Positions 1-7,929 of a stretch of 64,000 bases of DNA are shown here, one piece after another (the stretch's first letter is position 1; each line of letters opens with the position of its first letter). A program made the translations under genes and the position numbers. This stretch comes from Anaerotruncus massiliensis (ex Togo et al. 2026) (GTDB taxonomy: Bacteria > Bacillota > Clostridia > Oscillospirales > Ruminococcaceae). The stretch is from contig NZ_LT962687.1 of the NCBI RefSeq assembly GCF_900199635.1, positions 1,535,501 through 1,599,500 on the forward strand. The letters run 5' to 3'. The notes below the pieces were generated by a model. The model was given only the letters and a program-made list of their open reading frames with translations, was not told the DNA's origin and searched no databases.

Positions 1-53
1 TTCCCATGTCAATTCCCCATTTCCATCAGAGTGTTTTCCACCGTCTGCGGCGA

Positions 54-1583
54 TTATATCATGGCTTTTTCTTCCATCGCAATCGCCTTGTTGATTGCGT
101 TGACGTAGGCGCGGATGGAGGATTCGAGGATGTCGGGGCTCAGGCCGCGCCCGGTGACCGTGTGGCCGTTGCAGCTGATCTTGCAGATCGCTTCGCCGAG
201 CGCGTCCTCGCCCTCGGTAACCGCCTGCATCGTCCAGTTTTCCAGCTTGGTGTCCATCTTGACGATGCGGTCGATCGCGTTGAAGGCCGCGTCGATCGGG
301 CCCTCGCCGCGCGCCACATGCTCCTTTTCCTCCCCGTCGTCCCGTACGAGCCGCACGACCGCCGTCGCGGAGATGACGGTGCCCGAATTGACGACGAAGC
401 TCTTCAGCCCGTAGGTCTCCTTCACGTCGGAGATCGCCGCGTTGCCGACGAGCGCCTCGATGTCGCGGTCGGTGATCTCCTTCTTGCGGTCGGCCATCTC
501 CTTAAAACGCTCGAACGCCTCGGCGATGTCCTCGTCGGACATCCGGTAGCCCAGTTCGGCGATCCGGTCGGCGAACGCGTGCTTACCCGAGTGCTTGCCG
601 AGCACCATCTTGTTCTGGTAGATGCCCACGTCGTCGGGGCTCATGATCTCGTAGGTGGTGCGTTCGGCGAGCACGCCGTGCTGGTGGATGCCGCTCTCAT
701 GCGCGAAGGCGTTCGCGCCGACGATCGGCTTGTTGGGCGCGATTCCCACGCCGATGATCGTGGAGAGCAGCTTGCTCGTGCGGTAGATCTGGCGGGTGTT
801 GATGCCCGTCGTGCATCCGTAAAAATCCCCGCGGGTCCTGAGCGCCATGACGATCTCGTCCATCGCGGCGTTGCCCGCGCGCTCGCCGATGCCGTTGACG
901 GTGCATTCGACCTGCGTCGCGCCCGCCCGGATGCTCTCCAGCGTGTTCGCGACCCCCATGCCGAGGTCGTTGTGGTTGTGGACCGAGATGTCCACGGCGG
1001 GATTCTGGAGGTGCGCCTTTACATAGGCGACGAGGTCGTACATCTCGTTCGGGGTGCTGTAGCCGACCGTGTCGGGGATGTTGATTGTCGAGGCGCCCGC
1101 CGCAATCGCCGTGTCGAACACCTTGACGAGGAAGTCGCGGTCGCTGCGGGAGGCGTCCTCGGCCGAAAATTCAACGTCCGGGCAGAGGCTGCGCGCGAAC
1201 CGGACCATCTCGGCGACGCGGGCGACGACCTGGTCGGGGGTCATCTTGAGCTTGTATTTCATGTGGATGTCGCTCGTCGCGAGAAAGACGTGGATGCGCG
1301 GATGCGCGGCGTGCCTGACCGCGTCCCACGCGCGCTGGATGTCCCCCTCGACGCAGCGCGCGAGCCCCGCGACGGTGGAATTCTTGACGATCTTGGCGAT
1401 CGCCTCGACCGCCCGGAAGTCGTCGGGCGACGAGACCGGGAAGCCCGCCTCGATGACGTCCACGCCCAGCCGCTCGAGCTGGCGCGCCATCTCCAGCTTC
1501 TCGTTGAAGTTCATGCTGCATCCCGGGGACTGTTCCCCGTCCCGCAGGGTGGTGTCGAAAATCTTGACCGTTCTTGTGCTCAT
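54..1583 (-). CDS. leuA: 2-isopropylmalate synthase
   Basis: Condenses acetyl-CoA with 2-oxoisovalerate, the first committed step of leucine synthesis, in the cytosol. The 509-residue protein starts with the DRE-TIM signature (DTTLRDGEQSPGCSM, residues 10-24) and has the metal-binding HNHNDLG motif near residue 200. The C-terminal third matches the LeuA allosteric dimerisation domain that binds leucine, and the length is usual for bacterial LeuA. The ATG at 1583 is preceded by a GGGGAAA ribosome site. A T-box leader lies directly upstream. No other leucine gene is visible; the 53 bases after the stop run to the window edge, so leuB/C/D may follow. Confidence 0.97.
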   Translation of the reverse strand: MSTRTVKIFDTTLRDGEQSPGCSMNFNEKLEMARQLERLGVDVIEAGFPVSSPDDFRAVEAIAKIVKNSTVAGLARCVEGDIQRAWDAVRHAAHPRIHVFLATSDIHMKYKLKMTPDQVVARVAEMVRFARSLCPDVEFSAEDASRSDRDFLVKVFDTAIAAGASTINIPDTVGYSTPNEMYDLVAYVKAHLQNPAVDISVHNHNDLGMGVANTLESIRAGATQVECTVNGIGERAGNAAMDEIVMALRTRGDFYGCTTGINTRQIYRTSKLLSTIIGVGIAPNKPIVGANAFAHESGIHQHGVLAERTTYEIMSPDDVGIYQNKMVLGKHSGKHAFADRIAELGYRMSDEDIAEAFERFKEMADRKKEITDRDIEALVGNAAISDVKETYGLKSFVVNSGTVISATAVVRLVRDDGEEKEHVARGEGPIDAAFNAIDRIVKMDTKLENWTMQAVTEGEDALGEAICKISCNGHTVTGRGLSPDILESSIRAYVNAINKAIAMEEKAMI

Positions 1584-1640
1584 GGTGATTTCCCCTTTCC
1601 CGTAATGAGATTTCGAGAAACGTCAGCGCGGATCGCGGAG

Positions 1641-1684
1641 AAAACAAAAAAACCTTCGCCTCTCCAAAAAAGAGACGAAGGTTT
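1641..1684 (-). terminator. Attenuator terminator of the leuA T-box
   Basis: A stem of about 13 bp (AACCTTCGTCTCT paired with AGAGGCGAAGGTT as read on the minus strand) is followed by TTTTTTTGTTTT. It lies just downstream of the T-box core and is the off-state structure competing with the antiterminator. Confidence 0.92.
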
Positions 1685-1930
1685 TGAAAAACTTCCGTGG
1701 TACCACTCTCATTGACCGCCATAGGCAGCCCGCTCGACCGCATCCAACAATGCGCTCCCCATCTAACGGCGGGGTTCCGTCCGGTTCTAATTGCAAATGG
1801 AGCTTTCGACCGGCAGCTCGGGGGCGAGTTATTCACATTCGCGGCACCGCCTCGCACCGACCGGCGGCTCTCTGCAAACGCGCGGGATGTGTTTTGTTCC
1901 CCGTCAACGCCTTTGACGTATTCATCTTGT
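1641..1930 (-). promoter_or_regulatory. T-box leader, leucine-type, controlling leuA
   Basis: Read on the minus strand, this 5' leader has the parts of a tRNA-sensing T-box riboswitch: a Stem I segment with AGAGAG and the distal-loop GGUGCGA motif, a specifier region, the T-box core GUGGUACCACGGAAG (about 1692-1706), and a terminal hairpin with a U-run. The specifier region reads GUGAAUAACUCGCC, so CUC (Leu) at 1826-1828 is the likely specifier codon, which fits leuA. Uncharged tRNA-Leu would favour the antiterminator and switch leuA on. The specifier assignment is inference by position. This element fills most of the 402-base gap between leuA and the next gene. Confidence 0.92.
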
Positions 1931-1935
1931 TAGAC

Positions 1936-1964
1936 ATGATAACGCGCAAAGCCGCGTTTGTCAA
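1936..1964 (-). promoter_or_regulatory. Sigma-A promoter of leuA leader
   Basis: TTGACA (1959-1964) and TATCAT (1936-1941) are separated by exactly 17 bases on the minus strand, placing the transcript start at the beginning of the T-box leader. Confidence 0.88.
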
Positions 1965-1985
1965 GACGTAAATTTCCCAAAATTT

Positions 1986-2615
1986 TCAACGCATCCGGCG
2001 AAGCACCGTGGCCAGCGGTTTACCGAGCGCGACGGTCAGCACCGCGGCGATCACCGCCTCAAGCACGCCGTTGAGCCCGATGACGCCCATGATCACGCCG
2101 AGCAGCGCAGTCCGCGCGATCCCCTTGGCGGCGGCGTAGCTCGCGCCGAAAAAGAGGTAGATGCCGCCCATTACAAGGCCGGTATTCGTAATCGCGCCGA
2201 CGATTCCCGCGCCGAGGAACGCGGCCGTATCCCCCTTGAAGGCCCTGCGCAGCAGGCGGAAGACCCACGCGGAAAAGACGCCGATCAGCACCCGCGGCAG
2301 GATCGCGATAACGAGGCTCCACAGGTTCCCGCTGTATTCGGGGGTGAGCGAATAGAAGGGCGTGAACACAAAGGAGGTGATCGTCGGCTGGAAGGTGTTG
2401 GTGATCACGCTGAGCAGCCCGAACACGCCGCCCAGGATGCCTCCCGCGAGCGGCCCCATCAGCACGCCGCCGAGGATGACCGGGATGTGCAGGGTCGTCG
2501 CCTTGGTCACGCCGAGCGGGATGAACCCGAGCGGCGTGAGGGTCAGCACGATCTCCATCGCGGCCAGCAGCCCCAGCATCGAGAGATATTTTGTGCGGGA
2601 AAGGGATTCCTTCAT
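1986..2615 (-). CDS. ECF transporter S component
   Basis: A 209-residue integral membrane protein with about six hydrophobic segments, typical of the substrate-binding S subunit of energy-coupling factor vitamin transporters. The N-terminal half has the TKATTLHIPVILGG stretch, and the second half has AITNTGLVMGGIYLFF, both reminiscent of pantothenate-type (PanT-like) S components; the substrate is inference. No EcfA/EcfT genes are nearby, so it would share a module encoded elsewhere (group II arrangement). It begins 27 bases after tyrS, with GGGAGG before the ATG, and is probably co-transcribed with tyrS. Confidence 0.85.
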   Translation of the reverse strand: MKESLSRTKYLSMLGLLAAMEIVLTLTPLGFIPLGVTKATTLHIPVILGGVLMGPLAGGILGGVFGLLSVITNTFQPTITSFVFTPFYSLTPEYSGNLWSLVIAILPRVLIGVFSAWVFRLLRRAFKGDTAAFLGAGIVGAITNTGLVMGGIYLFFGASYAAAKGIARTALLGVIMGVIGLNGVLEAVIAAVLTVALGKPLATVLRRMR

Positions 2616-2641
2616 CTCGCCGCCTCCCAGCGCGCCAGGGT

Positions 2642-3868
2642 TCAGCCCAGCAGGACCTTGTGGTAGATTTTCTTGCCCTTTTTGAGAATCACGTGGCCCT
2701 TTTCAAAGGCGTCCGTGCCGATTTCAACTGTAAAGTCAGAAACCTTTTCATCGTCGACGGACACGCCGCCCTGCTGGATGAGGCGCTTGGCCTCCCCCTT
2801 GGAGGGCGCGAGCCCGGTCTTCACGAGCAGGTCCGCCACCGCGATCCTCCCACCGGCAAGGTCAGCGGCCGAAAGGGTGGTCGTGGGCATGTCGTCGCTC
2901 TGGCTGCCCGCGCCGAAAAGCGCGCGCGCGGCGGCCAGCGCCTTGTCGGCCTCCGGCTGGCCGTGCACCATCTTGGTCAGCTCGTAGGCGAGCGTCTCCT
3001 TGGCCTGGTTGAGCTGGCTGCCCTCCCAATCCTCCATCGCCTCGATCTCCTCGATCGGCAGGAAGGTGAGCAGCTTGAGGCAGTTGATAACATCGGCGTC
3101 CGCGACGTTGCGCCAGTATTGGAAAAACTCGTAGGGCGAGGTCTTCTCCGGGTCGAGCCAGACGGCGCCGTTCTCCGTCTTGCCCATCTTCTTGCCCTCC
3201 TTGGTGGTGAGCAGCGTGAAGGTCATGCCATAGACCTCGTCGCCCGTGACGCGGCGGGTCAGGTCGATACCGCCGAGGATATTGGCCCACTGGTCGTTGC
3301 CGCCCAGCTCCATCCGGCAGCCGTAGTCGCGGTGCAGCTTTAAGAAGTCGTAGCTCTGCATGATCATATAGTTGAACTCCAGGAAGGAGAGCCCGCGCTC
3401 CAGGCGGGTCTTGACGCTGTCCATCGTGAGCATCTGGTTGACCGAGAAATAGACGCCCACGTCGCGGAGCAGCTCGATGTAGTTGAGCTTGCAGAGCCAG
3501 TCGCCGTTGCGCAGCATGAGCGCCCTGTCGTCGGAAAAGTCAATGAACTTCTCCATCTGGCGCTTGAAGCACTCGGCGTTATAGTTGATCGCCTCCGGCG
3601 TGAGCATCTTGCGCATATCGGTGCGCCCGGTCGGGTCCCCGATAAGGGTGGTCCCCGTGCCGAGCAGCGCGATCGGGCGGTGTCCCGCAAGCTGGAGGCG
3701 GCGCATCACAACCAACTGAAGAAAGTGGCCGACATGGAGGCTGTCCGCAGTCGCGTCGAACCCGATATAGAAGGTGACCTTCTCGTTATTCAGAAGCTCC
3801 TCGATCTTTTCCGGGTGGGTCATCTGCGCGATCAGGCCGCGTCGGGTTAATTCTTCAAATACTGTCAT
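2642..3868 (-). CDS. tyrS: Tyrosyl-tRNA synthetase
   Basis: Charges tRNA-Tyr with tyrosine. The 408-residue class I synthetase has the HIGH-like HVGH in a Rossmann fold near residue 45 and a KMSKS-like KMGKT loop near residue 230. It ends with an S4 RNA-binding domain (LVKTGLAPSKGEAKRLIQQGG). The ATG at 3868 follows AAGGGGAAAGATCG. It has its own promoter, and the leader is too short for a T-box, unlike many Firmicute tyrS genes. Confidence 0.98.
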   Translation of the reverse strand: MTVFEELTRRGLIAQMTHPEKIEELLNNEKVTFYIGFDATADSLHVGHFLQLVVMRRLQLAGHRPIALLGTGTTLIGDPTGRTDMRKMLTPEAINYNAECFKRQMEKFIDFSDDRALMLRNGDWLCKLNYIELLRDVGVYFSVNQMLTMDSVKTRLERGLSFLEFNYMIMQSYDFLKLHRDYGCRMELGGNDQWANILGGIDLTRRVTGDEVYGMTFTLLTTKEGKKMGKTENGAVWLDPEKTSPYEFFQYWRNVADADVINCLKLLTFLPIEEIEAMEDWEGSQLNQAKETLAYELTKMVHGQPEADKALAAARALFGAGSQSDDMPTTTLSAADLAGGRIAVADLLVKTGLAPSKGEAKRLIQQGGVSVDDEKVSDFTVEIGTDAFEKGHVILKKGKKIYHKVLLG

Positions 3869-3924
3869 CGATCTTTCCCCTTGTTAAAATTTCTTTGTTA
3901 CCATCCGCTGGGCGGATTTTTACC

Positions 3925-3953
3925 AGTATAGCATGCAAAAGCACAAAGTACAA
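3925..3953 (-). promoter_or_regulatory. Sigma-A promoter of tyrS
   Basis: TTGTAC (3948-3953) and TATACT (3925-3930) with a 17-base spacer on the minus strand, about 55 bases before the tyrS ATG. It also marks a break from the recN operon upstream. Confidence 0.85.
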
Positions 3954-3956
3954 CCC

Positions 3957-5633
3957 CTACCGGAAGGCCCCGTCCGCCTCCCGCAGCATCTCGCGGGCAT
4001 GTTCGAGCGCGATTTCGCTGAGGGTTTCGCCGCCGGTGATGCGCGCGAGCTCCCGCACCCGGTCCTCCCCCTCGAGCGGGGTGATCGACGTGAAGGTGCG
4101 GTCGTCGCGGGCCGTTTTCGAGATGAGCAGGTGGTGCTGCGCGTAGGCGGCGACCTGCGCCAGATGGGTGACGACGATCACCTGCCGGTCCGCGGCGACC
4201 TGCCGCAGCTTGTGGCCGATCTTCTGGGCGGCGCGGCCGGACACGCCGGTGTCCACCTCGTCGAAGATGAGGGTGCCGATGTCGTCCCGCCCGGCCATCA
4301 CGTTCTTGACCGACAGCATGATGCGCGCGAGCTCGCCGCCCGACGCGATCTTCGCGAGCGAGCGCGGCTCCTCGCCGACGTTGGTGGAGATATAGAGCTC
4401 CAGCTCGTCGATCCCGTCGGGAGAGAGGAGCTTTTCGCGGCGCCGTACCGTAAGGGTCACCGAGGGCATGTCCAAAAAGGCAAGCTCCTCCATCACCCGC
4501 GCGGTGAACCGCTCTGCGGCGTCCCCGCGAGCCGCGGAGAGCTTTTCGGCGCGCGCCCGCGCCTCGGCGAGCAGCCCCGAAAGCTCCTCCTGGAGCTGCC
4601 GGGCGCGCTCGTCCGACCGCTCGATCTTCCGGAGCTCCTCCGCCGCCCGGTCGCGGAAGGCGAGGATCTCCTCCACCGAGCCGCCGTATTTCTTTTTGAG
4701 GCCGTAGAGCAGGTCGAGGCGGCTTTCGATCGCGTCGAGCTGGCGGGGGTCGCAGTCGAACCCCTCGAGCAGGCCGCGGATGTCGCCCGCGAACCCCTCG
4801 AATTCGTAGGAGAGCTCGGTCAGCCGCTCGCTGACCGGCCGGGCCGCGTCCATATACCGGGCGGCCTGCTCCATCTGCTCGACCAGCGCGCCGAGCTGGG
4901 TGGAGAGCCCCGGCGTCTCGTCGTCCCCGTCGAGCACCGCGAGGCTGCCGCCGAGCGCCTCGGTGACGGCCAGCGCGTTCTTGAAGAGCTTGCGCTGCGC
5001 GCGCAGCTCGTCCTCCTCCCCCGGCGTGAGCTGCGCCGCGTCGATCTCCCCGATCTGGTAGCCCAGCAGATCGATGCGGCGCGCCTTCTCCGCCTCGTCG
5101 GTGTCGATCTGCTCGAGCTCCCGCCTGGCGGCGGAATAGGCGCGATAGGCGTTCCGGTATTCCTCCAGCATCGGCTCCAGCTCACCGTACCCGTCGATGA
5201 AGCCGAGGTGCTTTGCCGGGGAAAGCAGCTGCTGGTTGTCGTGCTGGCCGTGCACGTTGATGAGGTGCGCCGCGACGGTTTTGAGGATCGCGGCGGTGGC
5301 GGGCCTGCCGTCGATACGGCAGGCTGATTTCCCGTCCGCCGTGATCTCCCGGCTGATGAGCACGCCGTCCTCCTCGGGCGGGTAACCCGCCTCCCCGAGC
5401 GCGGCGGCCGCCGCGGGCGAAAGCCCGGTGAAGAGGGCGGAGATGACCGCCTTCTCCTCCCCCGTGCGGATGATCTCCTTGGAGGTGCGCTCCCCCAGCA
5501 CGGCGTTGATGGCGCTGATCAGGATCGTTTTCCCCGCGCCCGTCTCGCCGGTAAAGACGTTGAGGCCGCCGGTAAAATCGATCGCCGCCTCGCTGATTAC
5601 CGCAATATTCTTTATGTAGAGCTGTGAAAGCAT
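3957..5633 (-). CDS. recN: DNA repair protein RecN
   Basis: SMC-like ATPase for double-strand break repair. The 558 residues show the RecN layout: N-terminal Walker A (FTGETGAGKTILISAI) at about 25-40, a long helical coiled-coil middle, then the C-terminal ABC half with the signature region (LAKIASGGELARIMLSVK), Walker B (LIFDEVDTGVSG) and VVTHLAQVAAYA. The start is ATG with GGGGTGAGAAG upstream. It is the last gene of the nusB-recN run, directly after argR, a common clostridial order. Confidence 0.97.
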   Translation of the reverse strand: MLSQLYIKNIAVISEAAIDFTGGLNVFTGETGAGKTILISAINAVLGERTSKEIIRTGEEKAVISALFTGLSPAAAAALGEAGYPPEEDGVLISREITADGKSACRIDGRPATAAILKTVAAHLINVHGQHDNQQLLSPAKHLGFIDGYGELEPMLEEYRNAYRAYSAARRELEQIDTDEAEKARRIDLLGYQIGEIDAAQLTPGEEDELRAQRKLFKNALAVTEALGGSLAVLDGDDETPGLSTQLGALVEQMEQAARYMDAARPVSERLTELSYEFEGFAGDIRGLLEGFDCDPRQLDAIESRLDLLYGLKKKYGGSVEEILAFRDRAAEELRKIERSDERARQLQEELSGLLAEARARAEKLSAARGDAAERFTARVMEELAFLDMPSVTLTVRRREKLLSPDGIDELELYISTNVGEEPRSLAKIASGGELARIMLSVKNVMAGRDDIGTLIFDEVDTGVSGRAAQKIGHKLRQVAADRQVIVVTHLAQVAAYAQHHLLISKTARDDRTFTSITPLEGEDRVRELARITGGETLSEIALEHAREMLREADGAFR

Positions 5634-5673
5634 CTTCTCACCCCGTTATTCCGGCATTGAAAACGCGCCGCCC

Positions 5674-6135
5674 CTACTGGCCGGCGCTCATCATCTTGCG
5701 GAGCTGCAGCACCAGTTCGCGCGCGTTGTGGTCGTCCCGCATGACCATGAAGATCGTGTCGTCCCCTGCAAGGGTCCCGACCACGCCGCTCCAGTGGAGG
5801 GTGTCGAGCGCCGCGCAGACGGCGTTCGCCATGCCGGTGAAGCATTTAATCACCAGCATGTTGCCCGCCGAATCGATCTCCTTGACCGACTCGGAGAAAA
5901 TCAGCAGGAACTTATTGGACATTTCGCTTTTGGGAAGGTCGGCGTGCGCCGCGTAATGGTATTTGCCGTCGGGGGTCAGCGTCTTGACTAGCCGCAGCTC
6001 CTTGATATCCCGGGATACGGTCGCCTGCGTCACCGAAAAGCCGCTTTCGCGCAGCAGGCCCAGCAGCTCGTCCTGCGTGTCGATCGGCCGGGAATTGATG
6101 AGTTCCAGGATTTTGGCGTGACGTTTTGCTTTCAT
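5674..6135 (-). CDS. argR: Arginine repressor ArgR
   Basis: Arginine-responsive transcription factor of 153 residues. The N-terminal winged helix (KRHAKILELINSRPIDTQDE, then VTQATVSRDIKELRL) binds ARG boxes. The C-terminal half holds the hexamerisation and arginine-binding domain, with GTLAGDDTIF as the usual signature. It sits between nadK and recN; no arginine genes are in the window, so it acts in trans. Confidence 0.97.
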   Translation of the reverse strand: MKAKRHAKILELINSRPIDTQDELLGLLRESGFSVTQATVSRDIKELRLVKTLTPDGKYHYAAHADLPKSEMSNKFLLIFSESVKEIDSAGNMLVIKCFTGMANAVCAALDTLHWSGVVGTLAGDDTIFMVMRDDHNARELVLQLRKMMSAGQ

Positions 6136-6236
6136 ACGATTCTTCCCCTTCGCCGCTGCGCGCCGGCGTCAATTTGTCCGTGCTCCGTCCTCGCCGCGCG
6201 CAGCCGGTGGACGGCGGGGACCCCTTCGCACGGGGC

Positions 6237-7088
6237 CTAACCCCGCGCCTTCAGCTTTTTCCCGAGGATGTCGGTGAAGCTCTTCTCCGGGAAACTGATA
6301 AACCGCGCCGCCTTCTCCGAGCGGCGGATATGCACCGTCCGGTCCGCGCCGAGCCCCGCGAAGCTCTCCCCGTCCACGCTGACGAGAATGCTGTCGGGGT
6401 TGTTGACGAACCGGCTGCGCACCGTGAGTTCCATGTCGGGCGAAAGGAGCACCGACCGGTCGTAGAGGGAGTGCGGGCAGATGGGCGTCAGAAGGATCGT
6501 GCCGATCGCCGGGTCGACGATCGGGCCGCCCGCCGAGAGGGAGTACGCCGTCGAGCCGGTGGGCGTCGCGAAGATGAGCCCGTCGGCGCGGTAGCTGCCG
6601 ACCGGGCGGCCGCCGCTTTCGATATCAAGGTCGACCAGCCGCGAGAGCTCCCCCTTGGAGATCACGACGTCGTTGAGGGCGTGGCGCACGCCCGGGACCC
6701 CGTCGATCTCCACCTCGAGCAGCATCCTGTCCTGGATCGTGTAATCCCCGCTCGAAAGCCGCGCGAGGTATTCCAGCTCGTTGGGCTCCACCTGCGCGAG
6801 GTATCCGAGCCTGCCCGTGTTGATCCCGAGGATCGGCTTTTGGTATTCGACCGCGTGCTTGGCCGCGTGCAGGATGGTGCCGTCTCCGCCGACCGTGACG
6901 ACCACGTCGCAGGCAGCGATCTGCCGGTCGAAGGCGCCGTAGCCGACCTCCCCGAACTGGCCCCGGAACCGCTCGTCCATGACCGGCACGCACCCGGCGG
7001 CGCGCAGCTGCCCGATGATCGCCTTCATCAGCCAGACAGTATTATATTTGGACAGGTTCGGCATGATTAATACGGTTTTCTGCTCCAT
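6237..7088 (-). CDS. nadK: NAD kinase
   Basis: ATP-dependent phosphorylation of NAD to NADP. The protein of about 283 residues has the diacylglycerol/NAD-kinase fold with the GGDGT nucleotide motif (VTVGGDGTILHAAK) and GRLGYLAQVEPNE downstream, plus TPTGSTAYSLSAGGP in the C-terminal half. The start is uncertain: ATG at 7088 (MEQKTVLIMPN) is chosen, but in-frame GTG codons at 7094 and 7097 lie close to GGAAGGGA. It follows tlyA closely in the operon. A 101-base gap separates it from argR, with no feature I recognise. Confidence 0.96.
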   Translation of the reverse strand: MEQKTVLIMPNLSKYNTVWLMKAIIGQLRAAGCVPVMDERFRGQFGEVGYGAFDRQIAACDVVVTVGGDGTILHAAKHAVEYQKPILGINTGRLGYLAQVEPNELEYLARLSSGDYTIQDRMLLEVEIDGVPGVRHALNDVVISKGELSRLVDLDIESGGRPVGSYRADGLIFATPTGSTAYSLSAGGPIVDPAIGTILLTPICPHSLYDRSVLLSPDMELTVRSRFVNNPDSILVSVDGESFAGLGADRTVHIRRSEKAARFISFPEKSFTDILGKKLKARG

Positions 7089-7112
7089 CCGCACCACATC
7101 CCTTCCAAAGAT

Positions 7113-7913
7113 TCAGTCAAGCGCCGCGTGGGAACGCTCCACCAGCGCCGCGATCTCCTCACGTTCCGGGAGGGCGCCCCCCTCCTCCCTGCGGAGGTAC
7201 ATGAGGTATTCGATGTTGCCCTCCGGCCCCTTGACCGGCGAAAAGTCGAGCCCAGCCACCGAAAAACCGTTCTCCGCCGCGTAGCCGACGGCGTTTTCCA
7301 GCACCTCCACATGGGTCGAGCGCTCCCGCACGACCCCCTTCTTACCCACCTTGCCGCGCCCCGCCTCAAACTGGGGCTTGACGAGGCAGACCATCCCGCC
7401 GCCACCGCGCAGCAGCTCCGCCGCCACGGGCAGCACGAGCTTCAAGGAGATGAAGGACACATCGACGCTCGCGAAATCGATGGGGTCGGGCACCTGTTCG
7501 CGGGTGACATAGCGGATGTTGGTGCGCTCCAGGTTGACGACCCGTCCGTCGGTCCGCAGCTTCCAGGCGAGCTGGCCGTAGCCGACGTCGACCGCGTAGA
7601 CCTTTTCGGCGCCGTTTTGCAGCATGCAGTCGGTGAAGCCGCCGGTCGACGCGCCAATATCCATGCAGGTTTTCCCCTCGAGCACGACCGGAAAGACCCG
7701 TATCGCCTTTTCAAGCTTGAGGCCGCCCCGGCTGACGTACCGGAGGGTCTCCCCGCGCACCTCGAGCGCGGCGGCCTCCTCCACGTCCATGCCCGGCTTG
7801 TCGGCCTTCTGGCAGTCGACATACACCTGCCCCGCCATAATGACCGCCTTCGCCTTTTCCCTGCTCGGGAAGAGCCCGCGCTCCACCAGCAGGACATCCA
7901 GTCGTTTTTTCAC
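7113..7913 (-). CDS. tlyA: TlyA family rRNA 2'-O-methyltransferase
   Basis: Predicted SAM-dependent methyltransferase for rRNA ribose 2'-OH; the family is also called haemolysin A. An N-terminal S4 RNA-binding domain (KKRLDVLLVERGLFPSREKA) is followed by an FtsJ-like Rossmann domain with the SAM motif MDIGASTGGFTDCML. The GTG start at 7913 is chosen because GGAGG lies 6 bases upstream; the next in-frame ATG further upstream would overlap dxs. Length of about 266 residues is usual. The 16S/23S target is family knowledge. Confidence 0.93.
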   Translation of the reverse strand: MKKRLDVLLVERGLFPSREKAKAVIMAGQVYVDCQKADKPGMDVEEAAALEVRGETLRYVSRGGLKLEKAIRVFPVVLEGKTCMDIGASTGGFTDCMLQNGAEKVYAVDVGYGQLAWKLRTDGRVVNLERTNIRYVTREQVPDPIDFASVDVSFISLKLVLPVAAELLRGGGGMVCLVKPQFEAGRGKVGKKGVVRERSTHVEVLENAVGYAAENGFSVAGLDFSPVKGPEGNIEYLMYLRREEGGALPEREEIAALVERSHAALD

Positions 7914-7929
7914 GTCGTCCTCCGTCAGG

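Noticed and set aside
6-1715. A 569-codon open frame opposite leuA
   Set aside because: Antisense to a clear LeuA with intact motifs and running into the T-box leader.
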